This document shows, piece by piece, positions 28,075 through 38,046 of a stretch of 64,000 nucleotides of DNA. Origin of the DNA: Galbibacter sp048266365. GTDB taxonomy: Bacteria > Bacteroidota > Bacteroidia > Flavobacteriales > Flavobacteriaceae. Below the pieces are notes generated by a model. The model was not told where the DNA came from. It did no database searches and worked only from the letters and a program-made list of their open reading frames with translations. A program made the translations under genes and the position numbers. Each line of letters opens with the position of its first letter. Position 1 is the first letter of the stretch. The stretch covers positions 1 through 64,000 of the forward strand of contig NZ_JBLWZP010000004.1 in NCBI RefSeq assembly GCF_048266365.1. Direction: 5' to 3'.

Positions 28075-28716
28075 ATGGAAATTTTAATCATTGGTGCAAC
28101 AGGACGAACCGGTCGTTTGATTATGAGACTAGCTCTGGAGGATGGGTATCACGTCACAGCATTTGTACGATCTCCAGAGAAACTCAACAGACCCGTAACA
28201 GGAGTTCGCATTATCCAAGGTGATGCTGAAGATGCTATGCAGATCCATAATGTGATCTCCCAATATAAATTTGATGCTGTTGTTATAGCCGTAGGTGCTG
28301 AAACCTTTAAATGTTCCAAGGTTAGAACTCAGACGACAAGAAATGTAGTGGACGCGCTTGAAAATAAAAGTCCATCAACTCGACTATGGGTGATCAGTTC
28401 TGCTGGAAGTAATGAAAGCATGGAGCAATTGGGGTTTTTTAGCAGGACCTTTATAAAAAACATCTTAAAAGGACACATTTCGGATCATTCCAAACAGGAG
28501 AATATTACCCAAAACAGCATTCTTCCTTATACGATTGTTCGCCCCACGGGACTCCGAGGCATAGGAGTGGTTGCCGATCATAATTATATCGTTGTCACTA
28601 AAGAAATGATTCCTACCGACTCTATAAAAAGGGGAGAATTAGCCCATTTTATAGTGTGTAATATGTTCAATGAAGAGTATGTCGGAAAAGCCGTGGTGGT
28701 CACTTCAAAACCTTAA
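28075..28716 (+). CDS. NAD(P)-binding atypical short-chain dehydrogenase
   Basis: 213 residues, cytoplasmic. The Rossmann motif GATGRTGRLIMRLAL at the N-terminus and segments VIIQGDAED-like (RIIQGDAEDA), VIAVGAET and YTIVRPTGLRG match the NAD(P)H-binding/NmrA-like branch (YwnB-type) of the SDR superfamily. Members act as flavin or quinone reductases or as redox sensors. The substrate is unknown. It is a single gene between two unrelated units. Confidence 0.8.
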   Translation: MEILIIGATGRTGRLIMRLALEDGYHVTAFVRSPEKLNRPVTGVRIIQGDAEDAMQIHNVISQYKFDAVVIAVGAETFKCSKVRTQTTRNVVDALENKSPSTRLWVISSAGSNESMEQLGFFSRTFIKNILKGHISDHSKQENITQNSILPYTIVRPTGLRGIGVVADHNYIVVTKEMIPTDSIKRGELAHFIVCNMFNEEYVGKAVVVTSKP

Positions 28717-28761
28717 TAGCAACGAACGAAATCTACAGATAAATAGCTTAAGAATCTAGCT

Positions 28762-29649
28762 CTAGCCAATACTGTGGAAGATATTTAGCAAGGAGGTCAG
28801 GATAATGACTAAACTCACCACTATCATAAGTACCCTCTTGTTTATTCTTGAAGCGACCAGTGCGCCTAGTGGTGCTGCTAACATACCACCTAGGATGAGC
28901 CCAAGAACGACTTGCCAGCTATCCACGCCCACATAGAATAGAAAGATCCCAGTAGCAAAAAAAGTAACAAAAAATTCCGCAGTATTAACGGTGCCTATAG
29001 TTAATCTTGGATCTTTTCCTTGGTTGAGAATGTTTGAGGTTACAATGGGTCCCCATCCACCGCCACCGATGGCATCTAATAAACCACCGAACAAGGCTAA
29101 AAGCCCCGCTCTTTTGACTCTTTTACGTTTCTTGAAATTATTTCGGATTCCTTTTATAAGAATAAGAACCCCTAGAATCAGTAAGTATGCCGATATATAA
29201 GGTTTGATAAATCCGCTATCCAAGACAGCCGATAAAAGGTAAGCTCCGATGACTGCTCCAATAACCCCTGGAACAACCAATCTTATCAATAATTTTTTAT
29301 CGATGTTCTTAAACTTCAAATGAGATAAGCCGGATACACCAGTGGTAAAAACCTCAGCCATATGAACACTCGCCGAGGCAATTTTCGGAGAAACTCCAAA
29401 TTGTAATAACAGGGAAGTACTACTGGCTCCATAGGCCATTCCTAGTGCACCGTCTATTAACTGCGCACAAAATCCAATCGCAATAAAGGTATAAAAGGTG
29501 CTATCAAATGAAAAAAGGAACTCCTCACTTTGAAAAATGATATAAACGAAATATCCGATCATAACCAGGTTTAAACATAAAATAGACCAACCTATTTGTT
29601 TAAAACTTATACTGTCGACGGAATTTCTAAGGAGTTGAATTATACTCAT
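28762..29649 (-). CDS. TauE/SafE family membrane permease
   Basis: 295 residues with about eight hydrophobic helices and the two family half-repeats (GAYLLSAVLDSGFIKPYISAYLLILG and GALVASRINKRVLMIVVSLVIILTS). It is a putative exporter of sulfite or other organosulfur anions. It is convergent with the preceding gene, with its 3' end 45 bp away. No sulfur-metabolism neighbour supports a particular substrate. Confidence 0.85.
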   Translation of the reverse strand: MSIIQLLRNSVDSISFKQIGWSILCLNLVMIGYFVYIIFQSEEFLFSFDSTFYTFIAIGFCAQLIDGALGMAYGASSTSLLLQFGVSPKIASASVHMAEVFTTGVSGLSHLKFKNIDKKLLIRLVVPGVIGAVIGAYLLSAVLDSGFIKPYISAYLLILGVLILIKGIRNNFKKRKRVKRAGLLALFGGLLDAIGGGGWGPIVTSNILNQGKDPRLTIGTVNTAEFFVTFFATGIFLFYVGVDSWQVVLGLILGGMLAAPLGALVASRINKRVLMIVVSLVIILTSLLNIFHSIG

Positions 29650-29721
29650 TTGATTTCTGGTTCATTAAAAATTTCGGCTAAGGTATAAAAATAATTAATC
29701 CTATCGAATAAGTAGAGTATT

Positions 29722-29782
29722 AAAAAAACCCAAATAAACAAAGTGTTGTGCGACGCAATGCTCCAACAACAATGTATTTGGG
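29722..29782 (-). terminator. Terminator of the minus-strand secreted protein gene
   Basis: Read on the minus strand, an imperfect stem of CCCAAATA plus GTTGT pairing with ACAAC plus TATTTGGG is followed by seven T (29722-29728). It ends transcription of the gene at 29819-30538. Confidence 0.65.
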
Positions 29783-29818
29783 CTTAATTACTAGTAGTAG
29801 TTAGTAATAGGTATTGTA

Positions 29819-30538
29819 TTATTCTCCAAAAAGGAAATCGTGTATTTTAATGATATCACCTCTTCCAATTTGAACTAGGTCACTACTGTGTTTTAGAAAA
29901 ATCCCCAATGATCTTTCGTTGTATAGAAGTTTCATCTCTGGTGAATAATCAGTAACCACATACATATCTCCGGTGAGTTTAAAGAAAGGGATTTCGAGTT
30001 TACCTCTAACACGTACGCCATTATTAACGATCTTTCCTTGTTCTAGGATGTCTTCTAAGTTAGATTCATCTTTTATCGTAGAAGAGACCTTGGCGTAAGC
30101 CACCATCATATTCATCCACTCCTGTCTGTCGATGAGGTACCATTTCACCTTATTATAGTCAATGCCGTATTGGTTAATCCAGCCGTGACTGGTAAAACCA
30201 AAGAGCACTTGTTTTTTGCCATCAAGCTCTGGTTTGTCGTTTGGAACGAATTCTTGAATCTTAAAGGTGATCACTGTGGCCGCAGACATGTCCTTTAATT
30301 TCTTACCATCAAAATCAAGGGTTTTTAACGAAAAGTTTTCCAATTCAGGCCTGTTGGTAAGCACCCATTGGGTGGCGGTAAGTTCTGCATTCTCTTTCAT
30401 TTGTTCAATTGCAGCAACACCAACGCCAATGGCGACGAGTCCACCAATAATACCGGCAGCAGCTGCACCTTCTTGGGCGTTTGCAGTTTTAGGGGATAGA
30501 TACATCACTAGAATGAACACTAAAAGTAGTTTTTTCAT
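29819..30538 (-). CDS. Secreted protein of unknown function with a glycine-rich segment
   Basis: 239 residues with a signal peptide (about 1-22). A short hydrophobic Gly/Ala-rich stretch (about 24-45, GAAAAGIIGGLVAIGVGVAA) could insert in a membrane like a glycine zipper. The rest is a mixed alpha/beta domain with no cysteines and no catalytic motif I recognise. It is monocistronic with its own terminator. Location is periplasm or membrane-attached. No function can be offered. Confidence 0.7.
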   Translation of the reverse strand: MKKLLLVFILVMYLSPKTANAQEGAAAAGIIGGLVAIGVGVAAIEQMKENAELTATQWVLTNRPELENFSLKTLDFDGKKLKDMSAATVITFKIQEFVPNDKPELDGKKQVLFGFTSHGWINQYGIDYNKVKWYLIDRQEWMNMMVAYAKVSSTIKDESNLEDILEQGKIVNNGVRVRGKLEIPFFKLTGDMYVVTDYSPEMKLLYNERSLGIFLKHSSDLVQIGRGDIIKIHDFLFGE

Positions 30539-30736
30539 AGGTTTAGTTTTTGGTTTTTTGAATAGGTATAAAATTAAATTTTGTGAATTAAACTATGTTA
30601 CGGGTTTCCATAAGGCTTAAAAAGATCATGGAATGAAAAGGAACAAATCCTCGATTTCCACTACTATACTGGGATTAACCAATATTTAAACCCCGTTAAT
30701 ATTATGTATTTAATACTGACTAACAGTCCGTGATAT

Positions 30737-30780
30737 CATTTTGGTCATTTTTCACCCCATATTACATTTTGGTCATTTTT
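30737..30780. promoter_or_regulatory. Two 16-bp direct repeats before the RND operon
   Basis: CATTTTGGTCATTTTT occurs twice (30737-30752 and 30765-30780), 28 bp apart, upstream of the efflux promoter. Tandem direct repeats are how AraC-family activators bind, and an AraC-type gene follows the operon at 37047. Confidence 0.55.
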
Positions 30781-30818
30781 GAAAAAATTATGGTTAGCCT
30801 ATAGGAGTATTACTGCCT

Positions 30819-30826
30819 TAATTTTG
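30819..30826 (+). promoter_or_regulatory. -7 box of the RND operon
   Basis: TAATTTTG is a perfect TAnnTTTG match, 34 nt before the ATG at 30861. No -33 TTG at 19-21 nt is present, which fits an activator-dependent promoter with the direct repeats just upstream. Confidence 0.55.
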
Positions 30827-30860
30827 ACCCTATTAAAAAACCGTAGAAGAACCATAGAAA

Positions 30861-32069
30861 ATGAAAAAGAAATCAAACACAAGGAAAATTGGCATCATTG
30901 CCATCATAGGGGTCTTAGTCACCCTATTGGTCTTGGCCTTCACTCCAGATAGAGTAAGTGCGCAAGAGGAAGGTCAACAAGCAGCAGTTCCCGCTCTTGA
31001 AGTAGAAACTTCCCTGCCGTTGTATGAGACCATTACAGAATGGGATCAATACACAGGGAGATTTGAAGCAAGCAATCACGTGGATGTAAGAGCTAGGGTC
31101 AGTGGATTTTTAGAAAAAGTAAATTTCATTGACGGTCAACATGTCGAAAAAGGACAGGTATTGTTTGTGATTGATCAACGTCCTTATCGGATAGCACTGG
31201 ATCAGGCCAAAGCGAATTACGCACAAACCCTAACCACTGTTAATATTGCAGAGGATAATTACAGTAGGGTAGAGTCTTTGAGAGCAACAGGCGCAGTTTC
31301 AATAGAGGAATATGATCAAAGAAAACAAGCACTTGCTCACGCGAAAGCCAGCCTACAATTGGCGGCAGCCAAAGTAGATCAAGCTGAACTCGATTTAGAA
31401 TTCACCAGGGTTAAAGCTCCAATCTCAGGGCTTGTCAGTAGAGATCGTGTGAATGAAGGAAACCTTATCGATGGGGGTAGTGCCAATTCAACATTATTGA
31501 CCACTATAGTGTCCACCAGTCCTATTCACTTTTACTTTACCGCTAGTGAGTCAAGTTATTTAAAATATGTTCGTTTGGCTAAAGATGGAAAACGAGAAGA
31601 TCCACGAGAACAAGGGATTCCTGTAGAGATTCAATTGTTGGATGAAGAAAATTTCGTTCATAAAGGCAAACTAGACTTTATAGATAACCAGATCGACAAG
31701 TTATCAGGGACCATGGAAAGTCGTGCTGTACTAGAGAATAAGAATCACCTATTGGAACCAGGGATGTTTGGAAAAGCTAGAATCATTGGTAGTGGAGAGC
31801 ACAAAGCCATCATGATTCCTGACCAGATTATCGGAACCAATCAGTCCTTGAGATTTGTCTATGTACTAAATGATAGTAGTGAAGTAGTGAGCAAGCAAGT
31901 TGAGTTAGGACCACTACACTCCAATGGACTGAGAATTGTAAGAGAAGGTTTGAGCAAAGATGATAAGCTCATCACCAACAACCTTCAAAAAATTAGACCG
32001 GGAATGCTAGTGCATACCTCACAAACTGATGTCGTATCTGGAGAATCGGAACTTGCTTCTTTGGAATAG
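30861..32069 (+). CDS. RND efflux periplasmic adaptor subunit
   Basis: 402 residues, membrane-fusion protein of the AcrA/MexA class. N-terminal hydrophobic anchor or signal (about 10-34). Lipoyl/barrel-sandwich halves flank a coiled-coil hairpin (RVSGFLEKVNFIDGQHVEKGQVLFVID, then LDLEFTRVKAPISGLVSRDRVNEGN), followed by a beta-barrel and membrane-proximal domain. It links the inner-membrane pump to the outer-membrane channel encoded downstream. A 206-nt gap with a hairpin separates it from the pump gene. Confidence 0.92.
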   Translation: MKKKSNTRKIGIIAIIGVLVTLLVLAFTPDRVSAQEEGQQAAVPALEVETSLPLYETITEWDQYTGRFEASNHVDVRARVSGFLEKVNFIDGQHVEKGQVLFVIDQRPYRIALDQAKANYAQTLTTVNIAEDNYSRVESLRATGAVSIEEYDQRKQALAHAKASLQLAAAKVDQAELDLEFTRVKAPISGLVSRDRVNEGNLIDGGSANSTLLTTIVSTSPIHFYFTASESSYLKYVRLAKDGKREDPREQGIPVEIQLLDEENFVHKGKLDFIDNQIDKLSGTMESRAVLENKNHLLEPGMFGKARIIGSGEHKAIMIPDQIIGTNQSLRFVYVLNDSSEVVSKQVELGPLHSNGLRIVREGLSKDDKLITNNLQKIRPGMLVHTSQTDVVSGESELASLE

Positions 32070-32206
32070 TAAAATCTTGAAGGAATTTTATAGACTGTCA
32101 TAGGAGGAGATAACCTCTTCAAAAAGAAACACATAGTGGTTCATTTTCCTTAGCTTCTCATAGGCTTAAAATTAAGTCTTTAACAGAAGAATACTAGTAT
32201 GAAACA

Positions 32207-32237
32207 TGCTCCTTTTTAAATGGATAAAAAAGGAGCA
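32207..32237 (+). other. Hairpin between adaptor and pump genes
   Basis: A perfect 11-bp stem (TGCTCCTTTTT at 32207-32217, complement at 32227-32237) with a 9-nt loop. It has no 3' T-run. It probably acts in mRNA processing or stability inside the operon. Confidence 0.45.
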
Positions 32238-32275
32238 AGGGATCGCTAATTTAAAAATCCTAAATAAAAGATATA

Positions 32276-35200
32276 ATGAAATTTAGTCACATATTTATTA
32301 ATAGACCCATTTTTGCAGCAGTATTGAGCGTGCTCATACTGATTGTCGGTGGATTAGCGTATGTTTCGCTACCGACTTCGCAATTCCCGGATGTGGCACC
32401 ACCAACCATACAGGTGGTCGCAAACTATCCTGGTGCGGATTCAAAGACACTTTCAGAGACCGTTGCCGGTCCTATTGAAAAAGAAGTCAACGGGGTAGAA
32501 AACATGATCTATATGACTTCCCAATCTACAGCCGATGGGAGGGTAACCCTCCAAATTGCATTTGAATTGGGTACTGATTTAGACAAGGCTCAGGTGCAGG
32601 TTCAAAATAGGGTTGCTATTGCAGAACCACGTTTACCGGAAACCGTTAGAAGATTAGGAATCACCACCAAAAAGGTATCTCCGGATATTCTAATGGTCGT
32701 AAACCTCTTTTCACCCAACCAAACTTATGACCCTACCTTTATTGGAAACTATGCTGTTTTACAAATAAAGGATCAATTGGCCCGTATTAAGGGTATTGGA
32801 GATATACAGCTTTTTGGAGCAGCAGAATATGCCATGCGTATTTGGTTGGATCCTGATAAAATATCAAGTTTAGATCTTACGGCAGCAGAAGTTGTAGCCT
32901 CTTTAAGGGCGCAAAACGTACAGATCGCCGGTGGTACGCTTAATGCATTACCTTCTGGAAAGCAAACAGCTTTTGAGATTAATATACAGACCCAAGGGAA
33001 ACTCAATACCATTGAGGAATTTGAAAATGTCATTATTAAGGCAGACGGTAACGGTCGTATTGTTCAATTAAAAGATGTCGGTAGAGCAGAGTTAGGGGCC
33101 CAAAATTATGCCACTAGAGGTTATTTGGGTAAAATGCCAGCCATTGCCATGCCAATTTTCCAACAACCAGGTGGTAATGCCTTGGAAACAGCTGCATCTA
33201 TTCAGGATGCGATGAAGGAAATTTCAAAGAATTTCCCGGAAGATTTTGAGTATAAGATAGCGTATAACCCAACGAAATTTATTCAAAAATCCATCGATGA
33301 GGTGTATCGTACGATTTTTGAGGCAGTGATTCTGGTGGTATTGGTGATCTTACTGTTCCTACAATCTTGGAGAGCAGCGATCATTCCTATTTTAGCCATA
33401 CCAGTATCGCTGATCGGAACTTTTGCAGTGATGCAGGCCATTGGATTCTCCCTAAATACACTTACGCTATTTGGACTGGTGCTTGCCATTGGAATCGTGG
33501 TTGATGATGCCATTGTGGTGGTAGAAAACATGGAACGATACCTTAAAAAGGGGTTTTCTCCTAAGGAGGCCGCCATGAAAACCATGGATGAGGTTGGAGG
33601 TGCATTAGTTGCCATTGGTCTAGTGCTTATCGCAGTATTCATCCCTACCGCATTTTTGGACGGTATTTCAGGACAGTTTTACAAACAATTTGGGATTACC
33701 ATTGCAGTGGCGACATCCATCTCTGTTTTCGTGTCCTTAACCTTGAGCCCAGCCATGGCAGGATTACTGATGAGACATGAAGAACCAAAAGAGGTTAAAG
33801 ACACCTTTATACTTCTTAGACCCTTTGTATTTATAGGAGCAAAATTCAACACCTTTATGAATTTCCTTTCGGATAGTTATGGAAAAGGAGTTCAAAAACT
33901 AGTTAGGACTTCCATCATGGTCATGGTGATCTATTTGGGATTAATACTCATTACAGGTTATGAGTTTAATAAGGTGCCTAAAGGATTTATTCCTTCAATG
34001 GACCAGCAGTACTTTATCACTGTAATACAATTACCATCAGGATCATCCTTATCTAGAACTGATGAGGTTGTTCAGGATGTTTTAGATCGTTCCTTGGGAA
34101 TTGACGGTGTAGAAACAGCCATTTCTTTTACAGGTATTGATCCAATATCCTTTACCAATGCCTCAAATGCAGCGGTGGTATTCTTGACCTTAGAAGACTT
34201 TGACCTCCGTGTAGATAAAGGATTAGCCTACAATGATCTGTTGGCTAACATAAGGGGGGAATTAGGTGCAGTTGACGATGCCGTAGTGCTTGTTATTCCA
34301 CCTCCTTCAGTAAGTGGTATTGGTAATGCAGGTGGATTTAAGATGATGGTTCAGGATAGAGCTAATTTGGGTACCGAGGAACTTTTGGAAGCTACAAATG
34401 CCCTAGCAATGGCGGCAAATCAAGACCCTATGCTTAGCAACGTTTTTACCTTTTTCAATAACCAAAGTCCACAATTGTACTTGGATATCAATAGGGTAAA
34501 AGCTGAGAAGTTAGGCGTAAATGTGCAAAGCGTTTTTGAATCTTTAGAAATCTTTATGGGCTCTGTTTTTGTCAATGAGTTTAATTATTTAGGCAGGACA
34601 TTTCAGGTAACCGCACAGGCCGATGCGCCTAACCGATTAACACCTGAGGATCTCACCAAAATAAAAGTTCGTAACAGAGAAGGAGCGATGGTTCCTCTTG
34701 GTTCTATAGCGACCCAAAGGGATATTTCAGGTGCAGCCAGGATCCCAAGATTTAATATGTATCCTTCCGCTGGAATTAATGGTGACATTGCACCAGGATT
34801 TAGCTCAGGTCAGGCTATGGAACGTATGGAACGTTTGGCTGAAGAGGTCTTACCGGAAGGTATTTCATATCAGTGGACAGAGCTGGCCTATCAGGAGAAA
34901 CAAGCAGGAAATACTGCTGGGATTGCTTTCTTTATGGCTGTAGTGTTTGTTTTCTTACTCTTAGCAGCACAATTTGAGAGTTTGATATTACCACTATCCG
35001 TAATTCTTATTGTGCCCATGGTATTGTTGTTTGCGATGATAGGAGTAGACTTAGCAGGATTGGATAACAACATCATGGTGCAAATCGGCCTGGTGGTCCT
35101 TGTAGGACTGGCCAGTAAAAATGCCATCCTAATTGTAGAGTTCGCCAAACAATTAGAAGAACAGGGCATGGAACTTAAAGCCGCAATTATAGAGGCTTCG

Positions 35201-35455
35201 AAACTCCGATTGCGACCAATTTTAATGACCGCTATGGCATTTATATTAGGGGTATTACCGTTAGCTCTGGCAACGGGTGCCGGTGCGGAACTCCGCGTTT
35301 CTCTAGGGATAGCAGTATTTAGCGGAATGTTAGGGGTAACCATTTTCGGAGTATTCCTCACCCCTGTGTTTTATTACTTGGGAAGAAAATGGAGTAGATC
35401 GTCAGTTAAAGAGACATCAAAAAATGAATTAAACATATTAAAAACCACAACATAA
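32276..35455 (+). CDS. RND multidrug efflux pump, HAE1 family inner-membrane subunit
   Basis: 1059 residues, AcrB/MexB-like proton-driven drug transporter. Twelve membrane helices in two halves separated by two large periplasmic loops. Signatures include the N-terminal FINRPIFAAVLSVLILIVGGLAY, the fourth helix with GLVLAIGIVVDDAIVVVENMER (the proton-relay Asp pair), and the second half GLASKNAILIVEFAKQ. The substrates cannot be predicted. The TolC-like gene overlaps its stop codon by 1 nt (TAATG). Confidence 0.95.
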   Translation: MKFSHIFINRPIFAAVLSVLILIVGGLAYVSLPTSQFPDVAPPTIQVVANYPGADSKTLSETVAGPIEKEVNGVENMIYMTSQSTADGRVTLQIAFELGTDLDKAQVQVQNRVAIAEPRLPETVRRLGITTKKVSPDILMVVNLFSPNQTYDPTFIGNYAVLQIKDQLARIKGIGDIQLFGAAEYAMRIWLDPDKISSLDLTAAEVVASLRAQNVQIAGGTLNALPSGKQTAFEINIQTQGKLNTIEEFENVIIKADGNGRIVQLKDVGRAELGAQNYATRGYLGKMPAIAMPIFQQPGGNALETAASIQDAMKEISKNFPEDFEYKIAYNPTKFIQKSIDEVYRTIFEAVILVVLVILLFLQSWRAAIIPILAIPVSLIGTFAVMQAIGFSLNTLTLFGLVLAIGIVVDDAIVVVENMERYLKKGFSPKEAAMKTMDEVGGALVAIGLVLIAVFIPTAFLDGISGQFYKQFGITIAVATSISVFVSLTLSPAMAGLLMRHEEPKEVKDTFILLRPFVFIGAKFNTFMNFLSDSYGKGVQKLVRTSIMVMVIYLGLILITGYEFNKVPKGFIPSMDQQYFITVIQLPSGSSLSRTDEVVQDVLDRSLGIDGVETAISFTGIDPISFTNASNAAVVFLTLEDFDLRVDKGLAYNDLLANIRGELGAVDDAVVLVIPPPSVSGIGNAGGFKMMVQDRANLGTEELLEATNALAMAANQDPMLSNVFTFFNNQSPQLYLDINRVKAEKLGVNVQSVFESLEIFMGSVFVNEFNYLGRTFQVTAQADAPNRLTPEDLTKIKVRNREGAMVPLGSIATQRDISGAARIPRFNMYPSAGINGDIAPGFSSGQAMERMERLAEEVLPEGISYQWTELAYQEKQAGNTAGIAFFMAVVFVFLLLAAQFESLILPLSVILIVPMVLLFAMIGVDLAGLDNNIMVQIGLVVLVGLASKNAILIVEFAKQLEEQGMELKAAIIEASKLRLRPILMTAMAFILGVLPLALATGAGAELRVSLGIAVFSGMLGVTIFGVFLTPVFYYLGRKWSRSSVKETSKNELNILKTTT

Positions 35456-36936
35456 TGAACGTTATAATTAGAGTACTTGTGTTATTGCTACTATGGTTAG
35501 TTGTTTCCTGTGGTGTGCAAAAAAGGGATTACGAAGTAGTCCTTCCACTTACTGTAAATGATGATTTGTTGAAATCAGAAGTTTCTGATTCTCTATTCAA
35601 TCAAGCAGACATTGCCATCAGTTGGTGGTCCGCTTTTCAGGATCCTGTTTTGGATAGTCTTATAAAAAAAGCGCAGCGCCACAATTTGGATATCAACACT
35701 GCAGTTGCTAACTATCAAGCCGCAAAAGCTTTGGTCAAAGAGCGTAAATTTGACCGTTGGCCAACGATAACAGCCAATGGAGAATATGCCAGAACCCGTA
35801 CGGGAGAAAGTGTATTTACTCCAGGGAGCAATCCCACCTATAGCACCTATAGCGCAAGCTTGGATGCAAGTTGGGAAGCCGATCTTTTTGGAAGAGTCAC
35901 CAATAAAATCAAAGGGGCCTATGCCACTAAACAACAGGCCATAGCAGACATGCACGGTGTATACCTCAGTATTTATGCTGAGGTAGCTACCAACTATTTA
36001 GCCTTGAGAGGTACGCAATACTTACTTGATATCGCTAAAAGGAACCTTGAAGGGCAACAAGAAACCTATGATTTGACTAAGCAACTAGCCGAGGCAGGTA
36101 CTAGCAACCAGTTGGATGTATCCAGAGCGCTTGCACAATTGGAGTCCACAAGAGCCAGCATCCCTCAATTAAATGCGCAATTGGAGACCCTTAAAAACAG
36201 TTTGAGTGTACTAGTTGGAGAAGTGCCAGGGAGTTTAGATGCTGAGGTTGTATCTCCACAACCCCTACCAAGTTTACCCAAAACGGTATCCTTGGGTAAT
36301 ATTGAAGAATTACTACGAAGGAGACCCGATGTAAGAAGGGCGGAGGCAGCCTTGCAAATAAGAATATCCGAGTATAATATTTCCGTAGCTGATTTATACC
36401 CTAAAATTAGCTTCAACGGATCCATTGGATTTTCTGCGGTAGATTTTTCTAATTTCGGTAGTAACTCTTCCTTTACCTGGAGTGTGCTACCAAGAATAAG
36501 CTGGGCTGCCTTTAACCTTGGTAGGGTTAAACAACAAATCAATCAAAACGATGCCAAAACACTTGCTGCGCTGAGTCAATATGAGAAAGCCGTCTTAGAA
36601 GGATTAGAGGATATTAAGACCGCAATGAGTGATTATGGTTATGAGTTAAAGCGCAGAGAAATTTTAAGAACCTCTTCTCAGGCTAGTGCAGAAGCTGCAC
36701 AGATTGCAGAGCAACGTTACAATGCCGGGCTGGATAATTTTATTGACTACCTAAGTGCAGAGAACACTTTGTTAGTCTCGGAAAATGCCTTGGCGCTTAG
36801 TGAAATTACCTCGGCTACTTCTCTTGTTTCTATCTACAGAGCACTCGGCGGCGGATGGGAATTACTGAGCCCAGAGGATCTGGATGGCAAATTTAAGACT
36901 ATGAAAATTACTGAAAATGAATTGAATGACAATTAA
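35455..36936 (+). CDS. RND efflux outer-membrane lipoprotein (TolC/OprM class)
   Basis: 493 residues with a lipobox ending at Cys19 (VVSCGVQ). Two outer-membrane-efflux-protein repeats are visible: WWSAFQDPVLDSLIKKAQRHNLDINTA starts the first and VVSPQPLPSLP marks the linker before RRPDVRRAEAAL. It forms the trimeric exit duct for the pump. The start overlaps the pump stop by 1 nt, so the two are translationally coupled. Confidence 0.92.
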   Translation: MNVIIRVLVLLLLWLVVSCGVQKRDYEVVLPLTVNDDLLKSEVSDSLFNQADIAISWWSAFQDPVLDSLIKKAQRHNLDINTAVANYQAAKALVKERKFDRWPTITANGEYARTRTGESVFTPGSNPTYSTYSASLDASWEADLFGRVTNKIKGAYATKQQAIADMHGVYLSIYAEVATNYLALRGTQYLLDIAKRNLEGQQETYDLTKQLAEAGTSNQLDVSRALAQLESTRASIPQLNAQLETLKNSLSVLVGEVPGSLDAEVVSPQPLPSLPKTVSLGNIEELLRRRPDVRRAEAALQIRISEYNISVADLYPKISFNGSIGFSAVDFSNFGSNSSFTWSVLPRISWAAFNLGRVKQQINQNDAKTLAALSQYEKAVLEGLEDIKTAMSDYGYELKRREILRTSSQASAEAAQIAEQRYNAGLDNFIDYLSAENTLLVSENALALSEITSATSLVSIYRALGGGWELLSPEDLDGKFKTMKITENELNDN

Positions 36937-37046
36937 TAATGTAAGTGTTGGAATATAAATAAGACCAAGAAAGAAGATTATTTGAATGTAAGTGTGCAAG
37001 TCACAGGAATAAATAGGGAACTAATAATAAGATGTAAGCATTTTTA

Positions 37047-37934
37047 ATGATTCAGACCAAAATTCCAATTTTTGAAACCTTTAATGATTTTTACCAAGGT
37101 ATTGGCTTAGAACATCAAAGCCAAATACCGGACTTCGATATTGTAACTATCGAAAGTTTAGAACCTTCTGCAAGGAGGTGTATGCCTCCTTACAGACAAG
37201 GGTTCTACCAAATAGCGCTCATGAGTAATTATGGGAATACTGAGTTTAATCTCAATACAGATTTACTTAACTTAGAAGGTTTTCCTATGGTGTTTGTCGT
37301 ACCCGGACAGGTGTTTTCCTGGGTGCGTGACAAACGTTTGACTGGGTACTTTATGATGTTTAAGAAAGAATTTCTAGGAAATTCTTTCTCGGATTTGATC
37401 AGTGATTTTCCATTTTTGAAAATCTCAGAGAAAAACATGCTCCTGCTCACAGAAGAGGAACACAAATCGTTGATATTTGATATGGAACGGATGTATTCTG
37501 TTTCCAAGAACCCACACCCTTACCAAGGGAAGATGTTGGAAGGAATGCTAGCTTCTTTATTGTATTATTGCAAGGCAATTTTTGAACGAAGTAAAAGCGA
37601 GGAATATCAAATGTCCAGATCACAGATCATAGCTAATAAGTTTGAGGTACTGGTAGATAAGATGTATGTAGACACCAAGAATGTCAGTACTTATGCTGAG
37701 GCATTGAATATCACGCCAAATTACTTGACAACCACGGTGAAGAACCTGACAGGTAAGAGCGCGAAGGATATCATAAATGAGCGCTTATTTACAGAAAGTA
37801 AAAGTTTGTTGAAGTACTCGGATCTAGATATCGCAGAGATATCACACCGATTAAATTTTGATGAACCTACGCACTTTGCGAGGTTCTTTAAAAAACAATC
37901 GGGTTCAACACCTAATCAATTTAGAAAATCATAA
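37047..37934 (+). CDS. AraC-family regulator, probably of the efflux operon
   Basis: 295 residues. A cupin-like sensing domain (about 20-175, with PPYRQGFYQIALM) precedes two C-terminal HTH helices (about 195-295, VSTYAEALNITPNYLTTTVKNLTGKSAKDIINERL and the signature LDIAEISHRLNFDEPTHFARFFKKQSGSTPNQFR). It follows the efflux genes on the same strand after 110 nt. It is a good candidate to bind the direct repeats at 30737-30780. The inducer is unknown. Confidence 0.85.
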   Translation: MIQTKIPIFETFNDFYQGIGLEHQSQIPDFDIVTIESLEPSARRCMPPYRQGFYQIALMSNYGNTEFNLNTDLLNLEGFPMVFVVPGQVFSWVRDKRLTGYFMMFKKEFLGNSFSDLISDFPFLKISEKNMLLLTEEEHKSLIFDMERMYSVSKNPHPYQGKMLEGMLASLLYYCKAIFERSKSEEYQMSRSQIIANKFEVLVDKMYVDTKNVSTYAEALNITPNYLTTTVKNLTGKSAKDIINERLFTESKSLLKYSDLDIAEISHRLNFDEPTHFARFFKKQSGSTPNQFRKS

Positions 37935-38027
37935 CTTGTAATACAGTACACTATGAGCAAAAAAGGAACCATTAAACAAACCAACCATTAAGACTAAGAA
38001 TGTATATCGTTATGGACAAGCATTTGA

Positions 38028-38035
38028 TAAATTTG
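38028..38035 (+). promoter_or_regulatory. -7 box of the SDR gene at 38047
   Basis: TAAATTTG is a perfect TAnnTTTG match and ends 11 nt before the ATG. Confidence 0.45.
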
Positions 38036-38046
38036 TAAATTAAAAC

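Noticed and set aside
29722..29782. Inverted repeat that could be a small mobile element
   Set aside because: The seven T on the minus strand and its position just after a minus-strand gene make a terminator the simpler reading.
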